Below, in pieces: positions 28,332 to 37,876 of a DNA stretch of 64,000 nucleotides (positions are counted from its first letter, which is position 1; each line of letters opens with the position of its first letter). The position numbers and the translations under genes were made by a program. The stretch comes from Chitinophagaceae bacterium. Lineage in GTDB: Bacteria > Bacteroidota > Bacteroidia > Chitinophagales > UBA10324. Location of the stretch: positions 310,001 to 374,000 of the forward strand of contig JADJAG010000008.1 of assembly GCA_016704325.1 (NCBI GenBank), written 5' to 3'. The notes under the pieces are model-generated. The model was not told where the DNA came from. It made no database searches and saw nothing but the letters and a program-made list of their open reading frames with translations.

Positions 28332-28405
28332 TAGCGAGAGAGGGAGTTGAACCCTCGACCTCCGGGTTATGAATCCGACGCTCTAACCATCTGAGCTACC
28401 TCGCC
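28332..28405 (-). tRNA. tRNA-Met (CAU), probably elongator
   Basis: 74-nt cloverleaf on the minus strand: acceptor GGCGAGG ... TCTCGCT (two G-U pairs), D arm AGCTCAGATGGTTAGAGC, anticodon stem-loop with CAT, variable GAGGT, T arm GGGTTCAACTCCC. First pair is G-U, not the C/A mismatch of an initiator, so an elongator Met is preferred; Ile2 with modified CAU is not excluded. The 3' CCA is not encoded (discriminator A, then CAA). Confidence 0.93.
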
Positions 28406-28559
28406 TTGTGCTTCCTGTTTTTCTTTAAATACTACTGAATCAAAGCTTTATGTAACCATTTATGCACAGTTTAAACCCATGCCAGCCTCACCTTAAGTCT
28501 GCAAATATAATGATTGAAAGTTGTTGACAGTTAAGGAATGTTGTTTTGGATAGAAAGTC

Positions 28560-28690
28560 ATATTTGGAATTAGGAAACAGGAACCAGGATTCAAGATGTA
28601 AGACTGAAGACGTAAGACTGAAGACTTAAGAGTGAAGACGTAAGAAGTAAGACTTAAGATGTAAGAAGTAAGAAGTAAGAAATAAGATAA
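28560..28690. repeat. Degenerate tandem repeat of TAAGACTTAAGA-type units
   Basis: Imperfect copies of GTAAGACTGAAGAC, TAAGACTTAAG and AAGAAGTAAG in succession, preceded by GGAAACAGGAACCAGGA. The same motifs, on the other strand, occur at 8600-8730. No gene is seen from 28406 to 28952. Confidence 0.65.
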
Positions 28691-28729
28691 AAGATAAGAT
28701 ATTGCTCCTGCTTAAAAACCAATCAACCA

Positions 28730-28890
28730 TTCAACCCTGTAACCATGCAGCCATTTAACAATTTAGCAATTTAGCCATTCAGCCATGTAACCATTTAGCC
28801 ATGCAGCCATTTAACAATTTAGCAATTTAGCCATTCAACCAATTAGCCATGCAGCCATTTAACAATTTAGCAATTCAACAATCCAACAAC
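28730..28890. repeat. Degenerate tandem repeat of AACCATTCAGCCATTTAACAATTTAGC units
   Basis: Blocks of ATTTAACAATTTAGCAATT and GCCATGCAGCC recur with small changes at least three times. Related units occur at 37798-37865 and, inverted, at 40048-40097. No conserved repeat with unique spacers, so not CRISPR. Confidence 0.7.
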
Positions 28891-28926
28891 CGCCTCCCTC
28901 CATAACTCCCCCTTAAATGATTTTCC

Positions 28927-28934
28927 TATTTTTG
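28927..28934 (+). promoter_or_regulatory. Candidate -7 element TATTTTTG before the aminotransferase
   Basis: Exact TAnnTTTG, 18 bp before the ATG at 28953. No good -33 element found. Confidence 0.4.
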
Positions 28935-28952
28935 TCATGTTAAATCAATTGC

Positions 28953-30146
28953 ATGGAGGTACTATCACACAGAATTAACCGGCTGGCAGAATCTGAAACG
29001 TTGCAAATGGCGAAGCTAAGCCGCGAGTTGAGAAGTAAAGGATTTGATATTATCGACCTGAGCCTGGGTGAACCGGATTTTCAAACACCGGCACATATTT
29101 GTGAAGCCGCAAAAAAAGCTATTGATGAAGGCTATACCAAATATCCTCCTGTAGCCGGCTTTCTTGATCTGAGGCAGGCTATTTCTGAAAAATTTAAACG
29201 GGAGAATAACCTGACATTTTCACCCGAACAAATCATCGTAAGCACCGGTGCCAAACAATCTATTGCCAATGTGATGATGGTATTGCTGGATCCGGGCGAT
29301 GAAGTAATCCTGTTAAGCCCGTATTGGGTAAGCTATCGCGAAATAATTAAATTGGGCGAAGGCACAATGGTTGTTGTTTCTTCTACCGTCGAAACTAATT
29401 TCAAGACAACCGCTGAAGAACTGGAAAAAGCTATAAGCCCACGAACCAAGATTTTCTGCTTCTCTTCACCCTGCAATCCTTCAGGAACCGTTTACAGTAA
29501 AGAGGAACTTCAGTCATTCGCTGAAGTTCTGGCCAGACATCCCGGCATTTTTGTGATTTCTGATGAAATCTATGAACACATCAACTTCACCGGCAAACAT
29601 GAAAGCATTGCGCAGTTTGAATCATTGAAGGACCGTGTAATCGTTGTGAACGGTTGTTCAAAAGCCTATGCTATGACGGGCTGGCGGGTAGGTTATATAG
29701 GAGCACCTTTATGGATTGCCAAAGCATGCGATAAAATGCAAGGGCAAATCACATCCGGCACCTGTTCAATAGCACAGCGTGCGGCTTTAACTGCAATCAC
29801 TGCCGATCAGTCGGAGACGACAAGAATGACTGCTGAATTCCGGAAACGCCGCGATTTAGTTTTATCCATGCTGGCTGAAATACCGGGAATCAAATCCAAT
29901 CATCCGGAAGGCGCATTCTATGTTTTTCCTGATGTAAGTGCATTCTTTGGTAAGTCAAACGGCGAACAATTGATCATGAATGGAGAAGATCTTTGTAACT
30001 ACCTCATCTATCATGCACATGTAACGCTGGTCACCGGCAAAGCTTTCGGTGATGAGAACTGTATCAGAATTTCTTATGCAGCATCGGAAGAAAAACTGAA
30101 AGAAGCTTTGAAAAGAATGAAAGACGCACTAGCTAAACTAAGTTGA
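28953..30146 (+). CDS. PLP-dependent aspartate-type aminotransferase (class I/II)
   Basis: 397 residues of the aspartate aminotransferase Ib fold, cytosolic, PLP-dependent. Key parts: SLGEPDFQTPAHI near the N-terminus, TGAKQSIANVMMVL (phosphate-binding region), NPSGTVYSKEEL, DEIYEHINF (Asp for the pyridine N), and the PLP lysine in SKAYAMTGWRVGY. Near the C-terminus NCIRISYA contains the substrate carboxylate-binding Arg. The preferred amino acid cannot be set from sequence; aspartate/glutamate with oxaloacetate/2-oxoglutarate is the family default. Upstream gap is repeat-rich; a kinase gene follows 15 bp downstream. Confidence 0.93.
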   Translation: MEVLSHRINRLAESETLQMAKLSRELRSKGFDIIDLSLGEPDFQTPAHICEAAKKAIDEGYTKYPPVAGFLDLRQAISEKFKRENNLTFSPEQIIVSTGAKQSIANVMMVLLDPGDEVILLSPYWVSYREIIKLGEGTMVVVSSTVETNFKTTAEELEKAISPRTKIFCFSSPCNPSGTVYSKEELQSFAEVLARHPGIFVISDEIYEHINFTGKHESIAQFESLKDRVIVVNGCSKAYAMTGWRVGYIGAPLWIAKACDKMQGQITSGTCSIAQRAALTAITADQSETTRMTAEFRKRRDLVLSMLAEIPGIKSNHPEGAFYVFPDVSAFFGKSNGEQLIMNGEDLCNYLIYHAHVTLVTGKAFGDENCIRISYAASEEKLKEALKRMKDALAKLS

Positions 30147-30161
30147 CCTGATTTTCCGGCT

Positions 30162-31142
30162 TTGAACACTGAAGAGATTATACAAAAATTTAAGGGCCTG
30201 AAAATTATCGTGGCCGGAGATGTAATGCTCGATGTCTACTTACGGGGTAGCGTAAACCGTATCTCACCAGAGGCACCTGTTCCGGTAGTATCGGTGGAAG
30301 AAAAAGAGGAAAGACTGGGTGGCGCAGCTAATGTTGCTTTGAACATCAAATCATTGGGTGCAATACCCATTATATGCTCCGTAACGGGCGCTGATGATGC
30401 TTCCAAATCCATCCGGCGCATTCTTAAATCGAATAAGATCGATTCCGGCGGAATGCTGCAAGCTCCTGATCGTATTACAACTGTAAAAACAAGAGTGCTC
30501 AGCAGGAGCCATCAAATGTTACGCTATGACAGCGAACTTACAACGGAACTTAATAATGAGGAAGAACAATGGTTATTGAAAAAGATAACCGATGTAATTA
30601 CCCGCGAAAAACCTGCGGCGCTTATTTTTGAAGACTACAATAAGGGTGTGCTCACCTCAAAATTGATTAGCGCAGTAATTGCCGTGTGCAGGAAGAACAA
30701 GGTATTCACTGCTGTTGATCCTAAAAAGAAAAATTTCTTCTCCTATAAGTATGTTGACCTTTTTAAACCTAATCTGCGTGAAATAAGGGAAGCACTTAAC
30801 AAAGATATCCCTGATATCAACCTGGCTTCACTCAACAATGTATCGGTCGAACTGATGCAGCACCTCTCGAATAAAATCACGCTCATTACCTTGTCAGAAC
30901 TGGGTATCTTCTACCACACTAAAAATGAAAAAGGTATTCTTGCCGCACACAAGCGTGACATCTCCGATGTGTCAGGTGCCGGTGACACCGTTATTGCCAT
31001 GATTACACTATGCCTTGCTGCCGGCATGCCACTTGCTGATGCTGCCAACCTTGCCAATATTTCAGGAGGTCTTGTCTGTGAACATCCTGGTGTGGTACCG
31101 GTAACTTTTTCAATGCTGCAAAAAGCTATGATAGCCGGTTAG
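30162..31142 (+). CDS. RfaE1/HldE-type heptose-phosphate kinase (PfkB family)
   Basis: 326 residues. PfkB-family kinase: GDVMLDVYLRGSVNRISPEAPVPV is the RfaE domain I signature, GGAANVALNI the substrate-binding region, and SGAGDTVIAMI the nucleotide/anion-hole motif with catalytic Asp. It lacks the cytidylyltransferase half of full HldE, so it would make heptose-1,7-bisphosphate for LPS core or capsule heptose and need a separate RfaE2. The start is TTG at 30162 because there is no in-frame ATG nearby and homology begins here. It lies 15 bp after the aminotransferase, so probably co-transcribed. The specific sugar is inference. Confidence 0.85.
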   Translation: MNTEEIIQKFKGLKIIVAGDVMLDVYLRGSVNRISPEAPVPVVSVEEKEERLGGAANVALNIKSLGAIPIICSVTGADDASKSIRRILKSNKIDSGGMLQAPDRITTVKTRVLSRSHQMLRYDSELTTELNNEEEQWLLKKITDVITREKPAALIFEDYNKGVLTSKLISAVIAVCRKNKVFTAVDPKKKNFFSYKYVDLFKPNLREIREALNKDIPDINLASLNNVSVELMQHLSNKITLITLSELGIFYHTKNEKGILAAHKRDISDVSGAGDTVIAMITLCLAAGMPLADAANLANISGGLVCEHPGVVPVTFSMLQKAMIAG

Positions 31143-31404
31143 GTACCACGCTTCATTGACAACCTATTGGAATAGCTATTCATTGCCCGACAACCTCCTC
31201 GCCAGAACACATTATTCTAAACTGCGATCAGAAAAAAATGAATTTTCAGCCGGAACAATTGCTGTTAAGTCATACCTGTCATACTGCTTCTGAAGCGTCC
31301 GGACACAAAGTAGAAGGCTGCTAAGTGTTAACTTGTTATTTTCTTACACCCTAAGAGTAAATCTTTTCTGTTATTTTTCCGCTCCCGATAATTATTCATT
31401 CTTC

Positions 31405-34227
31405 ATGGCGGTAACAAAGAAATCTACCCTTGTTTCAAAACACAGCGCAAAATTATCGCTGATCATTCCCTGTTACAATGAGGAACAACGCATTCCACAA
31501 ATGGTAAGCGGATTGCAGGAATTTGTAAAGAGCGGAATAATGCATCATGAAATAATTGTGGTTGATGATGGCAGCACCGATGGTACACTCTCTGCATTGA
31601 AAAACAATGAATTCATAAACAGCCAGGTAACCGCTAACCATCTTCGTATTATTCATCTTGAGAAAAATGAAGGTAAAGGTGCTGCACTCAAAAAGGGAGT
31701 TAAGGAAGCTTCCGGCGACTTCATTCTAACCCTTGATGCAGATATGTCTGCAAAACCGGCAGAAATTGAAAAATGGTTATCACTAAATGGAAACAAGCTT
31801 CCTGAAAATGAAGTATGGATCGCTTCCCGCGAACATCCTGATTCTGTGATCAAGGAAGTGGAAACAAGGCGCTGGACAGGACGCATGTTCAATTTCATCG
31901 TCCGGCTGCTCACTCCCCTTCGCCAGCGCGATACCCAATGTGGTTTCAAACTTTACCCCGCCGATGTCGCCAAAAAACTTTTTGCGTTACAGCAATCTGC
32001 AGGATGGGCGCATGATGTGGAGATATTATACCGCGCGCGCCAGAATGACTTCGCGATAGTTGATATGCCCGTAAAGTGGGAAGCGCAAACAGGAAGTAAG
32101 ATTTCGCTATTGAAAGATTCATTGCCCATGTTTTTAAGCGTGCTCCTCGTTTCGATACGGCTAAAATGGAGCTACTATGTTACTACCCCCATTGCACTGA
32201 TTACATCTAAAACAGCGCCTGTCAATAATGAAGAAAGAAAGGAAGGGATCTTTCGAATGCTTTTCTTTTTTACCTCCATGGCGCTTTTCTTTTTGATGAC
32301 CACCTTAAGTTTTCAATTTGGTATCACCGGCGATGAAAAAGTGCAAAAAGAATATGGAGAGAAGGTGCTTGATTTCTTTACAACTTTTGGAAAAGACCGG
32401 TCAGCATTGGAATTCAAAAATCTTTATTTCTATGGTGGCTTTTTTGATATGGTGTGCGCAGCCGCCAATCGTTACATCGGAATGCTGGATACTTATGACA
32501 TGCGGCATTTAATTAATTCCGTATTCGGATTTATGATGATCCTGTTCGCAGCATTAATTGCCAGGCAATTGGGCAACTGGCGAAGTGGATTTATCGCTTT
32601 GGTACTACTTGCCGTCTCGCCACAATTGTTTGGTCAATCCATGAATAATCCCAAAGACATTCCCTTTGCCGCAGCATATGCTTTTTCAATTTTCCATTTT
32701 TTCAGATGGATAAAGGAATTGCCACATCCTTCGGTACGTACACTCATCTACGCTGCAATGGGTATTGCCGTTGCCACCGGCATCAGGGTAGGTGGTTTGA
32801 TTTTAGTCGGTATCCTGCTAGTCTTTTTATTTACTGAATTGTTGTTTAACAAAACACTTCGGGAAAAATTAATAAAGGAAAAGGGCGCACTAATGCGTTT
32901 GGCCAAACACCTGATCATCGTTGTTGCAGCCGGATACTTTGGCGCATTGCTTTTCTGGCCTTATGGATTGGTGGCTCCCTTCAGCAATCCCTTCAAGGCA
33001 TTGGGCGAAATGCAAAATTTCTCTACTTCCATTCGCGTTTTGTTTGACGGCGAACACATGATGTCAAACGAGGTTCCATGGAATTATATTCCTACCTGGA
33101 TTGCTATTACCACGCCTTTAATCATGCTCCTGCCGGCAATCCTCATGGCAATCATGAGTCTTTTTGCAGGCAAATATTTCAGGAAAGAATACTTGTTGTT
33201 GATTCTATTTGCCATAATATTTCCATGGGCTTATGCCGTTTACCAAAAATCTTCATTGTATGACGGCCTTCGCCACTTTCTGTTTATCGTGCCCCTGATC
33301 GTAGTGCTTTCATCACTCTTTTTTGAGTTCTTATTTAAGATCGTTAATAGTAAATTGATTAAAGGCGCCATAACCGTCATGCTGATTGGAGGGATTATGC
33401 TACCCCTTATCTGGTCATTTAAAAATCACCCGAATGAGTATTGTTACTTTAATGAAATGGAAGGTGGCATCAATGGAGCATATGGCAATTTTGAAACCGA
33501 TTATTGGATGAACAGTACACGCGAATCATCACAATGGCTACGCGAACAAATCGTTGCTTCATCTGGTAAAAAAACCATCGTGGCAACCAATTGTATTGAA
33601 CCGGTTCGCTACTATTTCCGAAATGATACTGCGAATGTGGAAGTCATTTATGTTCGCTACTACTCAAGAGGCGCCAAAGATTGGGACTATGGAATTTTCT
33701 ATTCCCGCTTCATTGATCAGTCTCAATTGAAAAACAAATCGTGGCCCAATACACATACTATTTACCAGGCAAAAGCCGATGCAGTGCCATTGAGTATTGT
33801 GGTAGAAAGAAAAGATAAATCAGACTTCTATGCAGGCAAGGCAATGGAAGAGAAGAATTACCATCTTGCAGATTCTCTTTACTCCCTCGCTGTTCAGTAC
33901 GATGCGAAAAATGAAGAAGCATTAACAGGTCTCGGTACTGCACAACTCAACCTGAATAAACCCGCTGATGCCATTCAAAACCTGACACGGGCACTGCAGA
34001 TTTATCCGGCAGATTTTGGTGCATTGAGCCTGCTTGGACTCTCCTACGCACAAATGGGTAAAACAGAACAGGCTATTCAGTTGTTGAATCAATCGTTGGA
34101 AGCGAATCCGAATAATCCGCAACCCTACTATTACCTTGGACTTATCTACCAGCAGAAAGGAGACCAGGCAACAGCTAAACGGTATTTTGATGTGGTCAAC
34201 CAGTTTCAGCAGGCCGGCAAGAAATAA
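31405..34227 (+). CDS. Three-part fusion: GT2 glycosyltransferase + GT-C membrane domain + TPR
   Basis: 940 residues from ATG 31405 (MAVTKKSTLVSK); upstream non-ATG codons add 24 unconvincing residues. Residues ~18-240 are a GT2 domain of the dolichyl-phosphate glucosyltransferase type: LIIPCYNEE, VVDDGSTDGT, LDADMS, DTQCGFKLY. Residues ~270-690 hold around ten hydrophobic segments, with the GITGDEK, SPQLFGQSMNNPKD and GLRHFLF elements seen in PMT/ArnT-like GT-C enzymes. The last ~120 residues are about three TPR units (DADSLYSLAVQYDAKNEEALTGLG-like). The GT2 part would charge a polyprenyl phosphate and the GT-C part would use it outside the membrane. Substrate and acceptor unknown. Confidence 0.85.
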   Translation: MAVTKKSTLVSKHSAKLSLIIPCYNEEQRIPQMVSGLQEFVKSGIMHHEIIVVDDGSTDGTLSALKNNEFINSQVTANHLRIIHLEKNEGKGAALKKGVKEASGDFILTLDADMSAKPAEIEKWLSLNGNKLPENEVWIASREHPDSVIKEVETRRWTGRMFNFIVRLLTPLRQRDTQCGFKLYPADVAKKLFALQQSAGWAHDVEILYRARQNDFAIVDMPVKWEAQTGSKISLLKDSLPMFLSVLLVSIRLKWSYYVTTPIALITSKTAPVNNEERKEGIFRMLFFFTSMALFFLMTTLSFQFGITGDEKVQKEYGEKVLDFFTTFGKDRSALEFKNLYFYGGFFDMVCAAANRYIGMLDTYDMRHLINSVFGFMMILFAALIARQLGNWRSGFIALVLLAVSPQLFGQSMNNPKDIPFAAAYAFSIFHFFRWIKELPHPSVRTLIYAAMGIAVATGIRVGGLILVGILLVFLFTELLFNKTLREKLIKEKGALMRLAKHLIIVVAAGYFGALLFWPYGLVAPFSNPFKALGEMQNFSTSIRVLFDGEHMMSNEVPWNYIPTWIAITTPLIMLLPAILMAIMSLFAGKYFRKEYLLLILFAIIFPWAYAVYQKSSLYDGLRHFLFIVPLIVVLSSLFFEFLFKIVNSKLIKGAITVMLIGGIMLPLIWSFKNHPNEYCYFNEMEGGINGAYGNFETDYWMNSTRESSQWLREQIVASSGKKTIVATNCIEPVRYYFRNDTANVEVIYVRYYSRGAKDWDYGIFYSRFIDQSQLKNKSWPNTHTIYQAKADAVPLSIVVERKDKSDFYAGKAMEEKNYHLADSLYSLAVQYDAKNEEALTGLGTAQLNLNKPADAIQNLTRALQIYPADFGALSLLGLSYAQMGKTEQAIQLLNQSLEANPNNPQPYYYLGLIYQQKGDQATAKRYFDVVNQFQQAGKK

Positions 34228-34264
34228 ATGAAGTACATCATGCAGCAATGAACCCAACAGAACA

Positions 34265-34990
34265 ATGGACCTGAAAGAATTGGAAAGTGGTGTAGATCCG
34301 AAGAAACACTGGTATTACCAGTCTAAAAAGATACCACTGGTTAATTTCGTCAAAAAAATATTCAACCAAAAAAAAATACCACTCACCCTGGTTGATGTAG
34401 GTTCCGGCTCAGGTTTCTTCATGTATGAATTGTTGGAAACGGTACCGGAGATGATTAAAAAAATTTACCTGGTAGATATTGGTTATAGTGAAGATGAAAT
34501 CCTGTCAACAAAAAATAAATTGGTTGAAAAAACAATTTCGCTGCCTCCCACAATCGAAAATGCAATTGTCGTGATGATGGATGTGCTGGAGCACCTTGAG
34601 AACGACACCGATATGCTAAATGCCATTAAACGAAACACAACAGATAGCGATAGTCATTTTTTCATCACGGTACCTGCTTTCATGAGCCTGCGTTCCGGGC
34701 ACGATATCTATCTTGGTCATTACCGCAGATATACCCTGAAAACATTACAAAAATTGTTATCATCGGTTAATTATAAAACATTAAGCGCATACTACATTTA
34801 TGGCTTCATCTTTCCTGCTGTTTGGCTTATCAGGAAATTTTCCTTCGGCAATCAAAATCCTGCATCAGATATGAAACCTTCAGGAAGTCTCATCAATGGT
34901 ACCTTGAAGCTGATTTGTTCTGCGGAAATGCCATTCCGGAAGATGAATAAACTTGCCGGCGTTTCAGTGGTTGCCGAAGGTACCATCTGA
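34265..34990 (+). CDS. SAM-dependent class I methyltransferase
   Basis: 241 residues. The Rossmann fold begins with motif I VDVGSGSGFFMYEL; motif II-like acidic YLVDIGYSE and MMDVLEHLEND follow, then FITVPAFMSLRSGHDIYLGHYRRYTLKTL, common in methyltransferases next to glycosyltransferase genes. It starts 37 bp after the fusion glycosyltransferase. It may modify the same glycan or lipid-linked intermediate; substrate unknown. Confidence 0.85.
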   Translation: MDLKELESGVDPKKHWYYQSKKIPLVNFVKKIFNQKKIPLTLVDVGSGSGFFMYELLETVPEMIKKIYLVDIGYSEDEILSTKNKLVEKTISLPPTIENAIVVMMDVLEHLENDTDMLNAIKRNTTDSDSHFFITVPAFMSLRSGHDIYLGHYRRYTLKTLQKLLSSVNYKTLSAYYIYGFIFPAVWLIRKFSFGNQNPASDMKPSGSLINGTLKLICSAEMPFRKMNKLAGVSVVAEGTI

Positions 34991-35196
34991 AACGTAGCAA
35001 TCTCGAAATAAAGATCATATTGTTCGGTTGCCTTTAAGTTATACCATCTAAAGTCTATTATTTCAACAGAAAATTTTCCATTATGGCTAACTTAACTATT
35101 ACTTAACATCGTTTATCTTCCCGGTATATTCAGAATTAATCTATACCATGTTCAATGCTATCTTACCAATCGGTTCGCGACTTTATCTCAATCCTC

Positions 35197-35204
35197 TATA
35201 TTTG
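35197..35204 (+). promoter_or_regulatory. Candidate -7 element TATATTTG before the S51 gene
   Basis: Exact TAnnTTTG, 20 bp before the first ATG at 35225 (and 35 bp before the ATG at 35240). Confidence 0.45.
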
Positions 35205-35224
35205 CCGACAAAAAAAAGCTATTT

Positions 35225-36298
35225 ATGACTTTCCCAGGCAACATGACCTTACTAATCAGCAAAAAGGCATTTTTTATTGTTTTGGCAATCACCGTTTTGA
35301 TCGGCTGCAGTCAAACAGATTTGATGGTTGAACCGACCATTGACAGCCAGGTTGATGAGAAATTTGGAGAATTTGCAATGATCACCGGCGATGCCGCCAA
35401 TGTGGAAACAACTACACAAAGCGGCTTTGTCCTGATGGGTGGCAGCACAGATGTTGATGAAGCAATAGCCTGGATGATTGAAAGAAGTGGCGGTGGCGAT
35501 TTTGTGGTAATCCGTGCTACCGGCACTGATGCCTATAACAATTATATCTATGGCTTGGGAACAGTGAATTCAGTGGAAACCATTATCATCAATTCAGTTT
35601 CTAAGGCCAACAAAACCAATATTGAAAACAAGATTAAGAATGCGGAAGCGCTGTTTATTGCAGGCGGCGATCAGTATGACTATGTGAAATACTGGAAGAA
35701 CACAAAAGTGGAAAACGCCATTAACTACCTCATCAATACAAAGAAAGTACCTGTCGGTGGTACCAGTGCAGGATGTGCTATTCTAGGAGATGTGTATTTC
35801 TCCGCCCAGTTTGGCACCGTCACATCCTCGCAGGCTTTAAATAATCCATATTCCCAAAAAGTTGCACTTGGTAAAAATGACTTTGTAAATATCCCCATCC
35901 TTGCACAAACTATTACAGACACGCACTTTGATAATCCCGACAGGCGGGGAAGAGCAACCACTTTTCTTGCACGCATGGTGCAGGACTGGAATTATAATGC
36001 AAAAGGTATTGCTGTTGAAGAAAAAACTGCTGTCTGCATCGATGAAAATAATATCGCTACCGTTTATGGCTACAATAACGGTACAGCCTTCTTTATGCAA
36101 TCCAACGGACAGGGGCCTGAAGTATGCACTCCAAATACTAAACTCACCTGGAACAGGAATAACCAGGCAGTCAAAGTGTACAAGATCGAAAATGAAGTGA
36201 ATGGCAATGGCTCTTTCGACCTCAATGATTGGTCTGGCGCATCAGGCGGAACCTGGAAGTACTTTTGGGTTGATAATGGCGTCTTCCACGAAAACTAA
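35225..36298 (+). CDS. Cyanophycinase-like S51 peptidase lipoprotein
   Basis: 357 residues. Signal peptide with lipobox LIGC (Cys at ~28; ATG at 35240 gives a shorter but equally good signal), so likely anchored to a membrane facing the periplasm or outside. The S51 fold shows FVLMGGSTDVDEAI near the start, AEALFIAGGDQYDYVKYW, the nucleophile in GGTSAGCAIL (Ser of the GTSAG motif), and ITDTHFDNPDRRGR, the histidine-bearing region of cyanophycinases. Known members split cyanophycin (Asp-Arg polymer) into dipeptides or act as Glu/Asp-specific peptidases. The substrate is not proven; arginine-related genes within 13 kb make the cyanophycin idea worth testing. Confidence 0.85.
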   Translation: MTFPGNMTLLISKKAFFIVLAITVLIGCSQTDLMVEPTIDSQVDEKFGEFAMITGDAANVETTTQSGFVLMGGSTDVDEAIAWMIERSGGGDFVVIRATGTDAYNNYIYGLGTVNSVETIIINSVSKANKTNIENKIKNAEALFIAGGDQYDYVKYWKNTKVENAINYLINTKKVPVGGTSAGCAILGDVYFSAQFGTVTSSQALNNPYSQKVALGKNDFVNIPILAQTITDTHFDNPDRRGRATTFLARMVQDWNYNAKGIAVEEKTAVCIDENNIATVYGYNNGTAFFMQSNGQGPEVCTPNTKLTWNRNNQAVKVYKIENEVNGNGSFDLNDWSGASGGTWKYFWVDNGVFHEN

Positions 36299-36430
36299 AA
36301 CGGTAAGAATTGGTAGGCCAACGCACGATACCTTAATAAAATACATTTAACCGGCAATTGCTTTTCCGTATATGGAATACGGCAAAGGACAGGCAATAGC
36401 TCTTTGCATTCTTCTTTAATTGAAAATTCT

Positions 36431-37096
36431 ATGGCACAGTTTCATCCTCACACATTAAAGTTCCTTTCTGCATTGAACAAAAACAACAATAAAGAATGGT
36501 TTGAAAAAAACAGGAAAACTTATGAAGCCGTGCGGGAAGATTTTATAGGAATCGTATCCGCAATCATCAATAACGTATCAGCCTTTGATCCATCCATTGC
36601 TCAGCAAGATGCCAGGAAATGCCTCTTCAGGATCAACCGCGATATCCGTTTTTCTAAGAATAAGGTCCCCTATAAAAATAATATAGGCGCATTCATTTCT
36701 AAAGGAGGAAAGAATACTCCTTTAGCAGGATACTACATTCATATTCAGCCCGGCGAAATTTTTATAGCAGGTGGTATCTGGATGCCCGAAGCACCAATTC
36801 TTGCTAAGATAAGACAGGAAGTAGATTACAACTTCAGCGAGTTTAAGAAAATTGTTGAATCAAAACCGTTTAAGAAAACATACGGCAAGCTCGATATGGA
36901 AGGGAAACTTAGCAGGCCGCCAAAAAATTATGATCCGGAAAATCCTGCTATCGAATACCTGAAATTGAAAAGTTTTGTGGCTGTTGCCAAAGTGGATGAA
37001 GCGACCCTTAGTAAAGGCAACTATGTCAAAAAAGCATCAACTTCCTTTAAAACGCTATACCCTCTCATTTCCTTCCTTAACCGGGCAGTAGAGTAG
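36431..37096 (+). CDS. DUF2461 family protein
   Basis: 221 residues from the ATG at 36431; a TTG nine codons upstream is less likely. It matches DUF2461: TLKFLSALNKNNNKEWFEKNRKTYE near the start, CLFRINRDIRFSKNKVPYKNNIG, YYIHIQPGEIFIAGGIW and KSFVAVAKVDE. Cytosolic, no catalytic role established. It stands alone in the same orientation as its neighbours, 135 bp after the S51 gene and 150 bp before hsp20. Confidence 0.85.
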   Translation: MAQFHPHTLKFLSALNKNNNKEWFEKNRKTYEAVREDFIGIVSAIINNVSAFDPSIAQQDARKCLFRINRDIRFSKNKVPYKNNIGAFISKGGKNTPLAGYYIHIQPGEIFIAGGIWMPEAPILAKIRQEVDYNFSEFKKIVESKPFKKTYGKLDMEGKLSRPPKNYDPENPAIEYLKLKSFVAVAKVDEATLSKGNYVKKASTSFKTLYPLISFLNRAVE

Positions 37097-37247
37097 ATTT
37101 CGCCCGCTTTTTTGATAAATTTTGCAAATAATTCAGCATTTACTGCCCTTATGGCGTATCAAAACAATAAAATGCGCCCTTATGTCATGCAATTTGCCGG
37201 TGGTATACACCTTGCTAGATGATAGCCATACTAAAAACTCATAAGCC

Positions 37248-37694
37248 ATGACACTTGTAAGATTCAAAAATGAATTCAACCCATTACAGAAATGGGTGAA
37301 TGAAACGCTCGACACGCTTAATCGTGACGACCAATTCCCTTTCGTTAACAGCAACAATTTCGGCTACATGCCGCCCGTAAACGTAAAGGAAACCAACGAT
37401 CAGTTTCATCTTGAACTGCTTGTTCCCGGCAGAAAGAAAAGCGATTTCAACATCACGCTCGAAAATGAATTGTTGACAATCAGTGCCAAAACCGAAGCCT
37501 CACAGGAGACTGCTGATGATAAGTGGACACGCAAAGAATACAACATTGCTTCGTTTTCCCGCACTTTCAGTTTGCCTGATGTTGCTGATGCCACAAAAAT
37601 CAATGCAGAATATACAGATGGGGTTTTGAAGATTGCCATCGCTAAAAAGGAGCAAGCAATCAACAAAGGCGCTATCGAAATTAAAGTTGCTTAA
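37248..37694 (+). CDS. Hsp20/alpha-crystallin small heat-shock protein
   Basis: 148 residues with the alpha-crystallin domain (about 43-140): VNVKETNDQFHLELLVPGRKKSDFNITLENELLTISAK ... FSRTFSLPDVADATKINAEYTDGVLKIAIAKKE. N-terminal WVNETLDTL and C-terminal IEIKVA tail (an I-x-I/V-like anchor) fit the family. A cytosolic ATP-independent holdase that prevents aggregation. A GC-rich hairpin terminator follows at 37722. Confidence 0.95.
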   Translation: MTLVRFKNEFNPLQKWVNETLDTLNRDDQFPFVNSNNFGYMPPVNVKETNDQFHLELLVPGRKKSDFNITLENELLTISAKTEASQETADDKWTRKEYNIASFSRTFSLPDVADATKINAEYTDGVLKIAIAKKEQAINKGAIEIKVA

Positions 37695-37721
37695 CCAAAT
37701 TTCATAGTGGGTTTTAATTTG

Positions 37722-37755
37722 CAGGCGGGCCATTCCATCGGTTCGCCTGTTTTCA
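37722..37755 (+). terminator. Terminator after hsp20
   Basis: CAGGCGGGCC (37722-37731) pairs with GGTTCGCCTG (37740-37749), 10 bp including two G-U pairs, 8-nt loop, followed by TTTTCATTTT. Confidence 0.8.
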
Positions 37756-37797
37756 TTTTGCCGTCAATCAAGAAGCATTGCTTCGAAACAAAAAATT

Positions 37798-37865
37798 AAA
37801 CAATTTAACAATTTAGCCATTCAACCATTCAACCATTCAACCATTCAACCATTCCTCCATTTCTC
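37798..37865. repeat. 8-bp AACCATTC tandem repeat
   Basis: Several successive copies of AACCATTC preceded by AATTTAACAATTTAGCC. Same unit family as 28730-28890 and (inverted) 40048-40097. It lies at the 3' end of the methyltransferase gene. Confidence 0.7.
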
Positions 37866-37876
37866 CAACACCCATT

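Noticed and set aside
28169..28372. A 67-codon plus-strand frame ending EGVEPSTSGL
   Set aside because: It is the reverse complement of the tRNA-Met gene and its flank, a well-known false ORF.
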